This document shows, piece by piece, positions 15,151-23,257 of a stretch of 30,733 nt of DNA (the stretch's first letter is position 1; every line of letters starts with the position of its first letter). Source of the DNA: an uncultured Paenibacillaceae bacterium (GTDB taxonomy: Bacteria > Bacillota > Bacilli > Aneurinibacillales > Aneurinibacillaceae); NCBI GenBank assembly GCA_937874515.1, contig CALNBV010000248.1, positions 1 through 30,733 on the forward strand, given 5' to 3'. Below the pieces are notes generated by a model. That model ran no database searches and had not been told where the DNA came from. It worked only from the letters and a program-made list of their open reading frames with translations. The translations under genes and the position numbers were made by a program.

Positions 15151-16668
15151 CTATACTGTTGCATAACGGTCCACTTCAAGCATGGTTCCTTCTTTAACGA
15201 AACGTGCATGCCAGGAAAGAGCTTCTTCAATCACATGAGGAGTTTGTCCTCCACGTTTTAAAGCTTCTTTAAAGTATTCCATTAATTGTGGTTGGTAACT
15301 TGGATGGGCACAATTTTGGATCATCACCATTGCCCTCTCCATTGGAGCAAGCCCACGTAAATCAGCGAGGCCTTGTTCAGTTACGATCACATCCACATCA
15401 TGTTCAGTGTGATCAACATGGGATACCATAGGAACGATACTGGAAATCGCGCCACCTTTTGCAATGGACTTGGTTACGAAAATTGCCAATTTGCCATTGC
15501 GGGCAAAGTCGCCAGATCCACCAATCCCGTTCATCATTTTATTACCCATAACATGAGTAGAGTTAACGTTTCCATAAATATCTACTTCAAGAGCAGTATT
15601 CATGCAGATTAATCCAAGACGACGGATAATTTCTGGATGGTTAGAAATTTCTTGTGGACGCAATACAATTTTATCTGCATATTTTTCGTAATTGCTATAG
15701 ATCTCTTTCATTTTATCTGGAGAAAGAGTAATGGAGCAGCAAGATGCACTTTTAATTTTGCCAGCATCGATTACATCGAATACTGCATCTTGTAATACTT
15801 CAGAATAGACTTCAAGATCCTCGAAATCTGAATCAAGGAAACCGTGGAATACCGCATTCGCTACAGCGCCAATCCCAGATTGAAGAGGAGCCAGGCTGTT
15901 CGGTAAACGGCCTTCTTTTACTTCGTTTTTCAAGAAATCCATTAAATGTTCAGCAATCATTGCTGTTTCAGCATCTGGTGGTGTGATATCAGAAGTGATA
16001 TCCATTTTTTCAGTAATAACAATGCCTTTTATTTTATTAGCGTCCACTTTAATGTAAGGAACACCAATTTTTTGATTTGGTTCTGTCAACGGAATGGGTT
16101 GGCGCTGACCTTGCTTACCTGGATCATAAATATCATGTGTTCCTTCAAAAGCTAAAGGTTGAGCCAGGTTTAATTCTACGATCACTTCTTCAGCTTGTTG
16201 CACAAAACTATAAGAGTTACCTACAGAAGTACTTGGAACAATGTATCCTTCTACAGTAATGGCAATGGCTTCAACTACTGCAATATCAACTTTTTTCATA
16301 GCACCATTGCGCATAAACTCTGCAACATGAGAAAGATGTTGGTCAATAAACATTAAATCCCCACTGTTGATCTTATTGCGCATTTTTGTATCTACCTGGA
16401 ATGGTAAGCGTTTTCGGATAATTCCCGCTTCTGCCATTATTCCGTCTATTTCGCCGCCAAGTGAGGCACCTGTGTAAACATCAATCTTAAAAGGCTTGCC
16501 TTCTTTTTTCACTCTCTCCACAAGAGCGTAGGGAACTTCTTTTGTGTCTCCTGCTTTTGTAAACCCGCTTAACCCTACTGTCATCCCATTTTCTATCCAG
16601 CTAGCGGCTTCCTCAGCTGTAACGATACGTCTCTTCAATTCGTCATTGCGTAAACGCTCCGATAACAT
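15151..16668 (-). CDS. Class I CoA-transferase / acetyl-CoA hydrolase (succinyl-CoA:acetate CoA-transferase type)
   Basis: A 505-residue member of the acetyl-CoA hydrolase/transferase family. Recognisable segments are GMTVGLSGFTKAGDTKEVP near the N-terminus, LQSGIGAVANAV, EVYSEVLQDAVFD (candidate catalytic glutamate), GGSGDFARN and VIVTEQGLADLRGL. Such enzymes exchange CoA between short-chain acids, for example succinyl-CoA and acetate or propionate; substrate choice cannot be read. A longer frame begins at ATG 16728 without a ribosome binding site. ATG 16668 has GGGAGG 8 bases upstream and begins MLSERLRNDELK like known homologues, so I chose it. It is monocistronic, with a terminator downstream. 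Upstream lie direct repeats and the gene of a LytTR regulator. Confidence 0.9.
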   Translation of the reverse strand: MLSERLRNDELKRRIVTAEEAASWIENGMTVGLSGFTKAGDTKEVPYALVERVKKEGKPFKIDVYTGASLGGEIDGIMAEAGIIRKRLPFQVDTKMRNKINSGDLMFIDQHLSHVAEFMRNGAMKKVDIAVVEAIAITVEGYIVPSTSVGNSYSFVQQAEEVIVELNLAQPLAFEGTHDIYDPGKQGQRQPIPLTEPNQKIGVPYIKVDANKIKGIVITEKMDITSDITPPDAETAMIAEHLMDFLKNEVKEGRLPNSLAPLQSGIGAVANAVFHGFLDSDFEDLEVYSEVLQDAVFDVIDAGKIKSASCCSITLSPDKMKEIYSNYEKYADKIVLRPQEISNHPEIIRRLGLICMNTALEVDIYGNVNSTHVMGNKMMNGIGGSGDFARNGKLAIFVTKSIAKGGAISSIVPMVSHVDHTEHDVDVIVTEQGLADLRGLAPMERAMVMIQNCAHPSYQPQLMEYFKEALKRGGQTPHVIEEALSWHARFVKEGTMLEVDRYATV

Positions 16669-16770
16669 TGTAACAGCCTCCCGTATTTCAATTTTTTCTC
16701 TCTTTTTATTGTGTACTTTTTGTGACATTCTAACAGTACCACTTCACGAGTGATAAAACCGCAATTTCAA

Positions 16771-16800
16771 GTTAAAGCAGATTTTTTTCAGTTAAAGCAG
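16771..16800. repeat. Direct repeat GTTAAAGCAG x2, probable LytTR operator
   Basis: GTTAAAGCAG occurs at 16771-16780 and 16791-16800, an exact 20-base period (two helical turns), and a related GTTAAAACAG lies at 16868-16877. LytTR-family proteins bind pairs of short GTT-centred direct repeats spaced about two turns apart. The repeats lie 102 bases and more upstream of the CoA-transferase start and next to a LytTR gene. Function inferred. Confidence 0.5.
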
Positions 16801-16891
16801 AATTATTATCTATAAAATACTTTTTGGTTTCTACAAAAATCGACAATTGTTTTTGATATTATTTTACGTTAAAACAGTTCTTATTCCTAAT

Positions 16892-16926
16892 CAAAACAAC
16901 CCCCTTCTCATGTTGGAAGAGGGTTG
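16892..16926 (-). terminator. Terminator of the LytTR regulator gene
   Basis: Minus strand: CAACCCTCTTC pairs with GAGAAGGGGGTTG across a short loop, followed by TTTTGATTA. It begins just after the regulator stop codon and precedes the CoA-transferase control region. Confidence 0.75.
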
Positions 16927-16933
16927 CTTACTA

Positions 16934-17605
16934 TTAAAATCCCATTAGTTTTCTAAATCGGCTGGAGTACTTCTGACTGACAGGAACCCGGCTTAGTTTT
17001 TTATCTTTCATCACTAAAACAAAAGTGGAATGGAAATCCGGATGAATTTCTCCAATTGCATTGACATTTACAATGTAGGCCCGATGGCATCGAATGAACT
17101 GATCAGGAGGCAGCATGGATTCTAATTCAATGAGTGTATATTTATTAATAAATACTCCTGCTGCCGTATATAAAAGGGTTTTCCCTTTTTCTGACTCAAT
17201 GAGATTAATATCATTTAAGGGAATTGGAATCCAGCGGTCTTCTGTTTTACCAATTAGGAAAAGATGGCGGGGCAAGCGTTGCTGTTGCCTTCCTTGAAAA
17301 GGTGGATAAATAGCCGTAATACACCCTTCTGTATCCCCATTTTGAATAATAGGTGTGCTAGTTGCAAAATAAGGAATCCCATAAATATGGTCATCCACAT
17401 ACATGGTCACCTTTTTTCGATCCTTGAGAGCCAGTAAGGTTAATGTACCTTCTTTTATGTCATCCCCTGGTTTAATTTTCAGGTCAATATTCTCGCTGGG
17501 TCTATAGTAAATAAATTTATCTTTATCTGAGATCGCAATGGATACTTCATTCGGGAAAATCTGACTAATAGCATGCACAATTGCATCGACGGATGTAATT
17601 TCCAT
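16934..17605 (-). CDS. LytTR-family transcriptional regulator with N-terminal sensor domain
   Basis: 223 residues. The first ~100 form a PAS-like, cytosolic sensor (SIAISDKDKFIYYRPSENI, then YGIPYFATSTPII), and there is no phospho-receiver domain. Residues about 115-223 are a LytTR DNA-binding domain: ESEKGKTLLYTAAGVFINKYTLIELESM, then FIRCHRAYIVNVNAIGEI and RVPVSQKYSSRFRKLMG. It may sense a metabolite and act on the CoA-transferase promoter next door. ATG 17605 follows GGGAGGAG. It has its own promoter and terminator, so control of the neighbour would be in trans through the repeats. Confidence 0.85.
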   Translation of the reverse strand: MEITSVDAIVHAISQIFPNEVSIAISDKDKFIYYRPSENIDLKIKPGDDIKEGTLTLLALKDRKKVTMYVDDHIYGIPYFATSTPIIQNGDTEGCITAIYPPFQGRQQQRLPRHLFLIGKTEDRWIPIPLNDINLIESEKGKTLLYTAAGVFINKYTLIELESMLPPDQFIRCHRAYIVNVNAIGEIHPDFHSTFVLVMKDKKLSRVPVSQKYSSRFRKLMGF

Positions 17606-17638
17606 AGCTCTCCTCCCTAATGGCTATTATTTATACAT

Positions 17639-17666
17639 ATTATAAATATACTACATTTTTCGACAA
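17639..17666 (-). promoter_or_regulatory. Probable promoter of the LytTR regulator
   Basis: Minus strand TTGTCG (17666-17661) and TATAAT (17644-17639) with a 16-base spacer, 34 bases before the ATG, in an AT-rich stretch. Confidence 0.55.
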
Positions 17667-17802
17667 AACAGCGAATTTTTCTTTAAAAAACAAAAAAATC
17701 TTATGAAATAAGTTTAATCTTTTGGGACAGTGTGCAACAATAGAGTTAAGGAAATAGCAATCTTTTCCTTGTAGTTGATAATAAAAAAGGAGGTACATAC
17801 TT

Positions 17803-18357
17803 ATGCGATTATTGAAGTTTTTACTGCCCTTCCTCTTACTCCTTTTCTTTACTGCATGTAATGGGGGCAATCAAACCACACCTAATCCCAACCCTACACC
17901 AACACCTAACCCGACTCCAAACCCTGTGCCTACGGAGAAGGAAAAAGAAATTGTATTAGTTTTTGCTGACAAAGAATTAATGGATAATTATAAAGAAACA
18001 CGGAAAATAAAATATACAAAAGAGGAAGATTTGCCAAAATTGGCATTAGAGGAATGGAAAAAAGGACCAGTTAATACCAAATTACAATCAATCGTGCCAA
18101 AGGATGTCACCATCCAATCCATTAAAAAGCAAAATAATGGCGCAATTGTAAGTTTTTCTTCTGAGATTAAAAATGCAAATCTTGGTTCTACTGGTGAAGA
18201 CTTCTTACTACAACAAGTTGCCACAATTTTAAGCCAGTTTGATTATAAAAACACCAAATTCCTCATTGATGAAAAAGAAGTTGAAACCATTCTTGGACAT
18301 GCTGACGCTTCTCGTCCAACAGCACCCCTTGATATTAATAAATTGAAACAAATGTAA
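17803..18357 (+). CDS. GerM-domain lipoprotein
   Basis: 184 residues. Signal peptide of MRLLKFLLPFLLLLFFTAC type with the lipobox cysteine at 19. A proline/asparagine/threonine spacer follows (repeating NPTP units, residues ~27-43). Then comes a GerMN-type domain with DLPKLALEEWKKGP, PKDVTIQSIKKQNNGAIVSF and a GEDFLLQQVATILSQF helix. GerM-like domains occur in sporulation and germination lipoproteins anchored to the outer leaflet of the membrane. Excellent SD AAAGGAGG before ATG 17803. Single gene with a terminator after it. Confidence 0.88.
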   Translation: MRLLKFLLPFLLLLFFTACNGGNQTTPNPNPTPTPNPTPNPVPTEKEKEIVLVFADKELMDNYKETRKIKYTKEEDLPKLALEEWKKGPVNTKLQSIVPKDVTIQSIKKQNNGAIVSFSSEIKNANLGSTGEDFLLQQVATILSQFDYKNTKFLIDEKEVETILGHADASRPTAPLDINKLKQM

Positions 18358-18364
18358 AGTATAT

Positions 18365-18404
18365 TGAAAAAAGGTCAGGCTATGATTGCCTGACCTTTTC
18401 TTTT
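18365..18404. terminator. Bidirectional terminator between the GerM lipoprotein and nosF
   Basis: AAAAAGGTCAGGC (18367-18380) pairs with GCCTGACCTTTT (18388-18399), flanked by A and T tracts. It serves the plus-strand lipoprotein gene and the minus-strand nos operon. The right arm and loop encode the last residues of NosF and its stop. Confidence 0.9.
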
Positions 18405-19111
18405 ATGATTTTTTCTGGTTCTGCAGAAGTATCTTTTTTCTTTATCATTCTTAAAAAACGTTCTTCTGGCTCTAAAGAGTCCTTTAACCAGAGATGGACA
18501 GGTTCGTCGCTAATCATCTTCCCTTCATGAAGAAGAATAATCCGATCGGCTACAGCAACTACATCCCGTAGCATATGGGATGCAAATAAAATGGTTTTCC
18601 CCTGTTCCCTGTATTCCATAATCCATTTTTTCCATTCATCCACCCAAAAGGGATCTAAACCATTTCCCGGTTCATCCATTAATAAAACATTCGGGTCACC
18701 AAGCATCATTTGGGCAAACAATAAACGTTGTAACATCCCTCTTGAATAGGAAGCAGCATCCCTTCCAGCAGCTTCAGTAAGTCCTGTAAGCTCTAATACA
18801 TCTTTTACCTGCTCCTTAGAGACCCCCTTCAAGCGGGCCAAATAAGTAAGCCAATCTCTTCCACTTACACCTGCAGGGATTTGGATAGAATCAGGCATAA
18901 AACCATAGGAATACTCCTTCAGTCCTGAAATGATTCCGGCATCGGGTTGATGAATCCCTGCCAGAATGCGAAGAAGAGTACTTTTACCAGCACCATTTCC
19001 CCCACAAAGAGCCACACAAGTACCTGGTTCAATGGTTAGGGAAAAAGGAAAAAGGGCCTTTTTTTTAGAGAATTTCTTCTCTACTTTAGAAATGCAAATG
19101 GGTTCTTTCAC
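18380..19111 (-). CDS. nosF: ABC transporter ATP-binding protein NosF
   Basis: 243 residues with Walker A GGNGAGKSTLL (~36-46), signature SYSRGMLQRLLFAQ and Walker B NVLLMDEPGNGLDP, then the H-loop FASH. The family energises a membrane complex with NosY that supports copper-centre assembly of nitrous oxide reductase through NosD. Start GTG 19111 lies immediately after the nosY stop TAA, with GGGGGAG inside the end of nosY. It is the last gene of the nos run. The C-terminal tail after ~225 is charged. A generic drug-type ABC ATPase would look similar; the nosD, nosL and nosY neighbours decide the name. Confidence 0.9.
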   Translation of the reverse strand: MKEPICISKVEKKFSKKKALFPFSLTIEPGTCVALCGGNGAGKSTLLRILAGIHQPDAGIISGLKEYSYGFMPDSIQIPAGVSGRDWLTYLARLKGVSKEQVKDVLELTGLTEAAGRDAASYSRGMLQRLLFAQMMLGDPNVLLMDEPGNGLDPFWVDEWKKWIMEYREQGKTILFASHMLRDVVAVADRIILLHEGKMISDEPVHLWLKDSLEPEERFLRMIKKKDTSAEPEKIIKEKVRQS

Positions 19112-19948
19112 TTATCTCTCCCCCTTCTTCAAGGACTTCGCTGCCATTCCAATGGGAGTGAATAAATAAAACAAAGACAATCCAAAGGCAACACCAATCC
19201 CTTTCCACCCCGACAATGTACGCTGCCAGTTCACAAATTCCGCTCCATATAGCTCTCCCTGTCCCTGGATAAATACACTACCAATGCGAATGGCCTCTAT
19301 GGGATTTAAAACAAGGAAACCAGCCAACAAAGGCTTTTTCCATAAATAAGGGATATATTGAATGACAATCATTACAATCATTGAATATAGAAACACAAGG
19401 AAAAACCAGACCACTAAACTGGAAGAAATAGCCCCCATCCGCCCTTTCATTCTTCCCCCTAACCACAATCCAATGGCGGAAAAAATGCCAATTAGGAGGA
19501 TCCCTTCAAAAAATAAGGTTAGAAGTTGCAGTAAAGAAGAGGATGAAAAGAATAATGAAATAAGCAAAGGGATGCCAATGCCAATAACAAAGGATAGTGT
19601 CATTGCAGCACACAAACCAAGCCATTTCCCAGTAATATAACGAAGGGATGATAGTTGATAAGAACGCAATAAGGCTAGCATTCCGTCCCCTTTATCTCCG
19701 GCTATGGATTGAGCAGACAGAATCAGACTCATTAGTGGAACAAACTGTAATACCAGGTTCATCAAGATGGATGTCGGTTTTGAAATCCCTATCCCACTTT
19801 CCCCTTGATAAATCGCATATTGCCAGTAAAATAACCCACTGCTGAGTATGGCAAATAAAAGGGCAAAAGCCGCAAGCCAGCGGTTTCGCAGCATTGTTTG
19901 CCACTCATACCGGGCCACGGCCATCATTTGATTAAATCCGCCCCTCAT
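19112..19948 (-). CDS. nosY: ABC-2 type permease NosY
   Basis: 278 residues with about six hydrophobic helices, the first at RWLAAFALLFAILSSGLFYW and others at LNLVLQFVPLMSLILSA, FVIGIGIPLLISLFF and VVWFFLVFLYSMIVMIVI. The motif DKGDGMLALLRSYQLSS follows the second helix, as in ABC-2 permeases of this group. It pairs with NosF. Start choice is uncertain: ATG 19948 sits only one base after AAAGGA, while ATG 19927 (MMAVARYEWQ) has GAGGGG a little far upstream. It follows nosL after only 5 bases. Confidence 0.88.
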   Translation of the reverse strand: MRGGFNQMMAVARYEWQTMLRNRWLAAFALLFAILSSGLFYWQYAIYQGESGIGISKPTSILMNLVLQFVPLMSLILSAQSIAGDKGDGMLALLRSYQLSSLRYITGKWLGLCAAMTLSFVIGIGIPLLISLFFSSSSLLQLLTLFFEGILLIGIFSAIGLWLGGRMKGRMGAISSSLVVWFFLVFLYSMIVMIVIQYIPYLWKKPLLAGFLVLNPIEAIRIGSVFIQGQGELYGAEFVNWQRTLSGWKGIGVAFGLSLFYLFTPIGMAAKSLKKGER

Positions 19949-19953
19949 TCCTT

Positions 19954-20481
19954 TTAATGCTCCATTTTCATATCTTGATTGTTATTAGAATTATTTTTCA
20001 TATTGTTCATGTCTTTCATATTCATTTTTTTTGACCAATCATGGGTTTTAATTTGCTCAGCAGTTAATACTTCACCTTTTTTATCAGCAGCAAATTTGTC
20101 AGCGGTAGTTTTTTCTTTAAAAGCATGAACACCATATCCCATTGGGCTTGGAGTATCTAAATCAAAAACGTAAGAAGCTTCTTCATATTTCAACCATTCT
20201 TTGCTGTTTACATCTTGAATGAATTTGCCGGCAATTTTTACATCAGTATGTTCATTAGAGTATTTTTCCATACAGCCGATGTCATCAAATTTTACCGATT
20301 TGCTGTCTTCAGTAATATATTGTGCAGCATAACCTGTATTTTTCACTGCCATATGGCATTTTGCACAAGTATCTACAGCTTCATCAAGGGGTTGGGCTGC
20401 CACTTCTTTTTTCGCTGTACAACCTACCAACATCATGGCGAAAACTAATACTGCAAATAACGAAAATTTAAATTTTTTCAT
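19954..20481 (-). CDS. nosL: Copper chaperone lipoprotein NosL with metal-binding tail
   Basis: 175 residues: signal peptide with lipobox LVGC (C21), then TCAKCHMAVKNTGYAAQ carrying the NosL-type cysteine/methionine copper site, then VKFDDIGCMEKY and the YVFDLDTPSPMGYGVHAF block typical of NosL. The C-terminus is unusual: about 23 residues rich in Met, Asn, Lys and a final His (KKMNMKDMNNMKNN and following), a likely extra copper-holding tail. NosL delivers Cu(I) for assembly of the nitrous oxide reductase copper sites outside the membrane. ATG 20481 is preceded by GGGGAGG. It lies between nosD and nosY in a continuous minus-strand run. Confidence 0.9.
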   Translation of the reverse strand: MKKFKFSLFAVLVFAMMLVGCTAKKEVAAQPLDEAVDTCAKCHMAVKNTGYAAQYITEDSKSVKFDDIGCMEKYSNEHTDVKIAGKFIQDVNSKEWLKYEEASYVFDLDTPSPMGYGVHAFKEKTTADKFAADKKGEVLTAEQIKTHDWSKKMNMKDMNNMKNNSNNNQDMKMEH

Positions 20482-20507
20482 TTTAATTCCTCCCCAGTTG
20501 TTTTTTT

Positions 20508-21722
20508 TTATTTTGTACTTGATATTTGTAAGGGATATGGGTCAATTACTCGCTGGTCTTTTCCAATCCACTCTAGAAGTTGTTGAACTGGACTTCCATA
20601 GAAAATGGATAGAATAGGATCCAAATCCATCAAACGCAACATAGCATCTGCCATGCGATAAGGACTGTCCCCCACTCCGTCTTGATTTAGATCAACCCCC
20701 TGGTAATCATCCCAGAAGTTTCCTTTCTGATCCTTGTGCCAAACCTCTTCGGGCCAAGCCTTTTTACCGCCAACTTGTCTAACATTTGCAATGAATGCGT
20801 TTCCTGTAAAATGTGAATCGATCACATCTCCGACTCTTTTTACCCCCATATCATTTCCAAACACCTTATTGTTGGAAATCAGGGTATTCATGGCACCATC
20901 GAAAGCCATGCCGTTGGTATTGTCAGCGAGAATATTGTTCTCAATCTCGCAATCCTTCGTTTCGTAAATAAATAAGCCATATCCCCGGGGATCTCGTTGC
21001 CCCTGGAATACATTTGATTTAATTTGTACATCTACAGCATCCATTACCATAGTTCCCACAATACTGTTAAAGGTGCGATTTTGTAATAAACTAATTTTAT
21101 TAGAAAACATAAGATGATAGCCATAACGAGAATTTTCTACCTTATTCTTCTCGGTTTGAATTCCAGTGGTATTATCATAATAAATGCCGTCTTGAACAAA
21201 TTTAATCTGATTATTCTTCAATACATGGTTTCCACCATAGGTCAATTGAATGCCATTGCCTCGATCAGCAATCTCGTCCTGTTCATTTCCTTCAATGACA
21301 TTGCCGATGATTTGGGAATTAAAACATCTAACCAAATGGATTCCATAATATCCTTTTGCCATGTGGTTATTTTTTAAAACAACCCCATCAGCCTCTACTC
21401 GAATTAGGGCATCACCATCTCCACTGTTAAGGCCACCCTTTTCAATTCGCAAACCTTCAACGGTAACATTCTTCCCTTTGATGGTTAACACGCTTCCTGT
21501 GCCATTCCCAATCAGCTGGGCTCCTTTTTCACCTTTCAGGGTGATGGACTTGTTAATGACCACTGGACCTACATATTGCCCTGAAGAAAGAGTAATGGTT
21601 CCCCCCTCAGGCACTGCATCCAACCTGGATTGCAATGTATTGTCTGGTGCACTAAATCCATTTGAAGGTAATAGAAAAAAAATGAAGAGAATGATGACGG
21701 TTATTATTCTTTTCCCTTTCAT
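20508..21722 (-). CDS. nosD: Periplasmic/extracytoplasmic copper-maturation protein NosD
   Basis: 404 residues from ATG 21722. The first ~30 residues are a signal peptide ending near SNGFSA. The body is a right-handed parallel beta-helix (CASH repeats) with repeated N-N-x-I/V units such as GIQLTYGGNHVLKNNQI and DGIYYDNTTGIQTEKNKV. The closing KGNFWDDYQGVDLNQDGVGD is the NosD signature. It works with NosF and NosY in maturing the CuZ centre of N2O reductase. A longer frame begins at GTG 21743, but AAGGTG sits correctly for ATG 21722 and the signal peptide then starts properly. It is first in the nos run, 118 bases after the kinase gene. Confidence 0.92.
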   Translation of the reverse strand: MKGKRIITVIILFIFFLLPSNGFSAPDNTLQSRLDAVPEGGTITLSSGQYVGPVVINKSITLKGEKGAQLIGNGTGSVLTIKGKNVTVEGLRIEKGGLNSGDGDALIRVEADGVVLKNNHMAKGYYGIHLVRCFNSQIIGNVIEGNEQDEIADRGNGIQLTYGGNHVLKNNQIKFVQDGIYYDNTTGIQTEKNKVENSRYGYHLMFSNKISLLQNRTFNSIVGTMVMDAVDVQIKSNVFQGQRDPRGYGLFIYETKDCEIENNILADNTNGMAFDGAMNTLISNNKVFGNDMGVKRVGDVIDSHFTGNAFIANVRQVGGKKAWPEEVWHKDQKGNFWDDYQGVDLNQDGVGDSPYRMADAMLRLMDLDPILSIFYGSPVQQLLEWIGKDQRVIDPYPLQISSTK

Positions 21723-21815
21723 CGAACACCTTCCTTCTTTCACACAACCTTACCCAACTCCCACTATACACATTAATTGTGATAAGATATGCTGTTTCTT
21801 TTGTTAGGAATGTGA

Positions 21816-21844
21816 ATTATATGTGTTGAATACTTCACAATTAA
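21816..21844 (-). promoter_or_regulatory. Possible promoter of the nosDLYF genes
   Basis: Minus strand TATAAT (21821-21816) with a weak TTAATT 17 bases upstream. The spacer holds TGTGAAGTATTCAACA, loosely like the TGTGA-N6-TCACA box of Bacillus Fnr but with mismatches and centred too close to the start site for classical activation. Weak. Confidence 0.3.
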
Positions 21845-23256
21845 TCTGCCACATTTACATCATACAGGGGCAGGGTTACACTTACATCTGTCCCTTTTCC
21901 CAGGACACTATCAATATGTATCGTTCCTTTATGAAGGAAAACAATTTGCTTTACAATGGACAATCCCAGGCCACTGCCGCCCTTTTTACGGGTACGGGAC
22001 TTATCCACCCGATAAAAACGTTCCCCTAACCGTTGTAATTCCTCTGGAGGGATCCCTTCACCTGTGTCGGAAATGGTTAAAGTACAGGTGTTATTTCTTT
22101 GCGTCAATACCATCTTCAATTCCCCATTCTCAGGGGAATAACGAATAGCGTTATCTACAATATTCGTAATTACTTGCTCTAACCGATCTTCATCGGCAAA
22201 AACGATAACATCAAAGTCTAAGTCTAAAATAAGGCCTATCTTTTTTTCCTGAAGAAAAGGTTCATATTTTCCCATTGTATCTTCAATTAATTGTGCTAAA
22301 GATAAGGGCATTAAATTCAAAGGATAGGAATCCCCCTCTAATTGGGCCAAATCTAATAAATCATGAACCAATCGTTGTAACCTTCCTGCCTCCCGATGAA
22401 TTAAGCGAAGGTATTTCTTCTTCTGTTCTTCTTCAGTAACAACTCCTTCAATCATGGCTTCACTGTACCCTTTGATATAACTTAAAGGGGTTCTTAAATC
22501 ATGGGATACGTTGGCAAGAAAATCCCTGCGCCGTTGATCTACTTCTTCTAATGCTGTTGACATATGATTTAGAGCTGCACCAAGATTGCCAATTTCATCC
22601 CTTGATGTGACTTCTACTTTTTCATTAAAATTGCCAAGGGCTAATTGACGAGCAACATGTTCCATACGGCGAAGAGGCCCCGTAATCCGATTTACTAACC
22701 TTTTCCCAATAATCAGGGCAATATTAATAAACAAAAGTCCCATAAATAAAAGAATATATCTAACTTCATTAAACGCTTCCGTAATACTAGATAATGGGAG
22801 ATATAAATACACAACACCATTTAATTGCTTTTGGTCTAAGAGAGGAACAATCACTGCCATTACCTGGCGGTCAAAACGGGGCTCATAGCCCTGTTTCGTT
22901 ACTGATTCCCCTATAAGTAAACGATTCCGTTCTTCATCTGTAATTAAGGCCTGATAATCCACATCAAAAGGAAGGCATGCACCCAATTCCCGTGGATTCT
23001 CCGTTACGAAAATATCCCCTTCAGCAATACGGTCATAATCCTCCACTTTATTGATAAATTCTGGGGTAATGGGGCCCCCTTTATACTCTTTTGCGATATT
23101 TTTCCCCTGCTGGTTTAGTGATTCCTCTACATTATGAACATAGAAATTTTCATATAAATACTGGGTTAAAGCATAAGAAACCACAAGGGTAAAAATAATT
23201 CCAAAACTAACCAACAAAATTATTTTTTTTGATAAATTTAGCGTTATGCCTTTCAC
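21841..23256 (-). CDS. Membrane sensor histidine kinase (HAMP-HisKA-HATPase)
   Basis: 471 residues from GTG 23256. Helix 1 is at ~8-32 (IILLVSFGIIFTLVVSYAL), followed by an extracytoplasmic region of ~130 residues with one cysteine (GACLPF). Helix 2 is at ~167-184 and a HAMP segment follows (NRITGPLRRMEHVARQLALGNF). H252 in VSHDLRTPLSYIKG is the phosphorylation site. The ATPase domain has N-box NIVDNAIRYSPENG, DTGEGIPPEEL and GGSGLGLSIVKQI. All kinase motifs are intact. A TTG start at 23268 overlaps the regulator gene, but GAGGTG lies right for GTG 23256. It is coupled to the regulator gene and precedes nosD, so control of nos genes or of respiration is plausible. Confidence 0.88.
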   Translation of the reverse strand: MKGITLNLSKKIILLVSFGIIFTLVVSYALTQYLYENFYVHNVEESLNQQGKNIAKEYKGGPITPEFINKVEDYDRIAEGDIFVTENPRELGACLPFDVDYQALITDEERNRLLIGESVTKQGYEPRFDRQVMAVIVPLLDQKQLNGVVYLYLPLSSITEAFNEVRYILLFMGLLFINIALIIGKRLVNRITGPLRRMEHVARQLALGNFNEKVEVTSRDEIGNLGAALNHMSTALEEVDQRRRDFLANVSHDLRTPLSYIKGYSEAMIEGVVTEEEQKKKYLRLIHREAGRLQRLVHDLLDLAQLEGDSYPLNLMPLSLAQLIEDTMGKYEPFLQEKKIGLILDLDFDVIVFADEDRLEQVITNIVDNAIRYSPENGELKMVLTQRNNTCTLTISDTGEGIPPEELQRLGERFYRVDKSRTRKKGGSGLGLSIVKQIVFLHKGTIHIDSVLGKGTDVSVTLPLYDVNVAD

Positions 23257-23257
23257 G

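Noticed and set aside
16669..16728. Longer N-terminus of the CoA-transferase
   Set aside because: ATG 16728 lacks an SD; GGGAGG sits at ideal spacing for ATG 16668.
17640..17870. 76-residue minus-strand frame overlapping the GerM lipoprotein start
   Set aside because: No ribosome binding site, low-complexity composition, and it covers the LytTR promoter region and the signal peptide of a clear gene.
21822..21840. Fnr-like box upstream of nosD
   Set aside because: Only one half-site matches TGTGA well and the position relative to the -10 does not suit activation; kept only as a remark.
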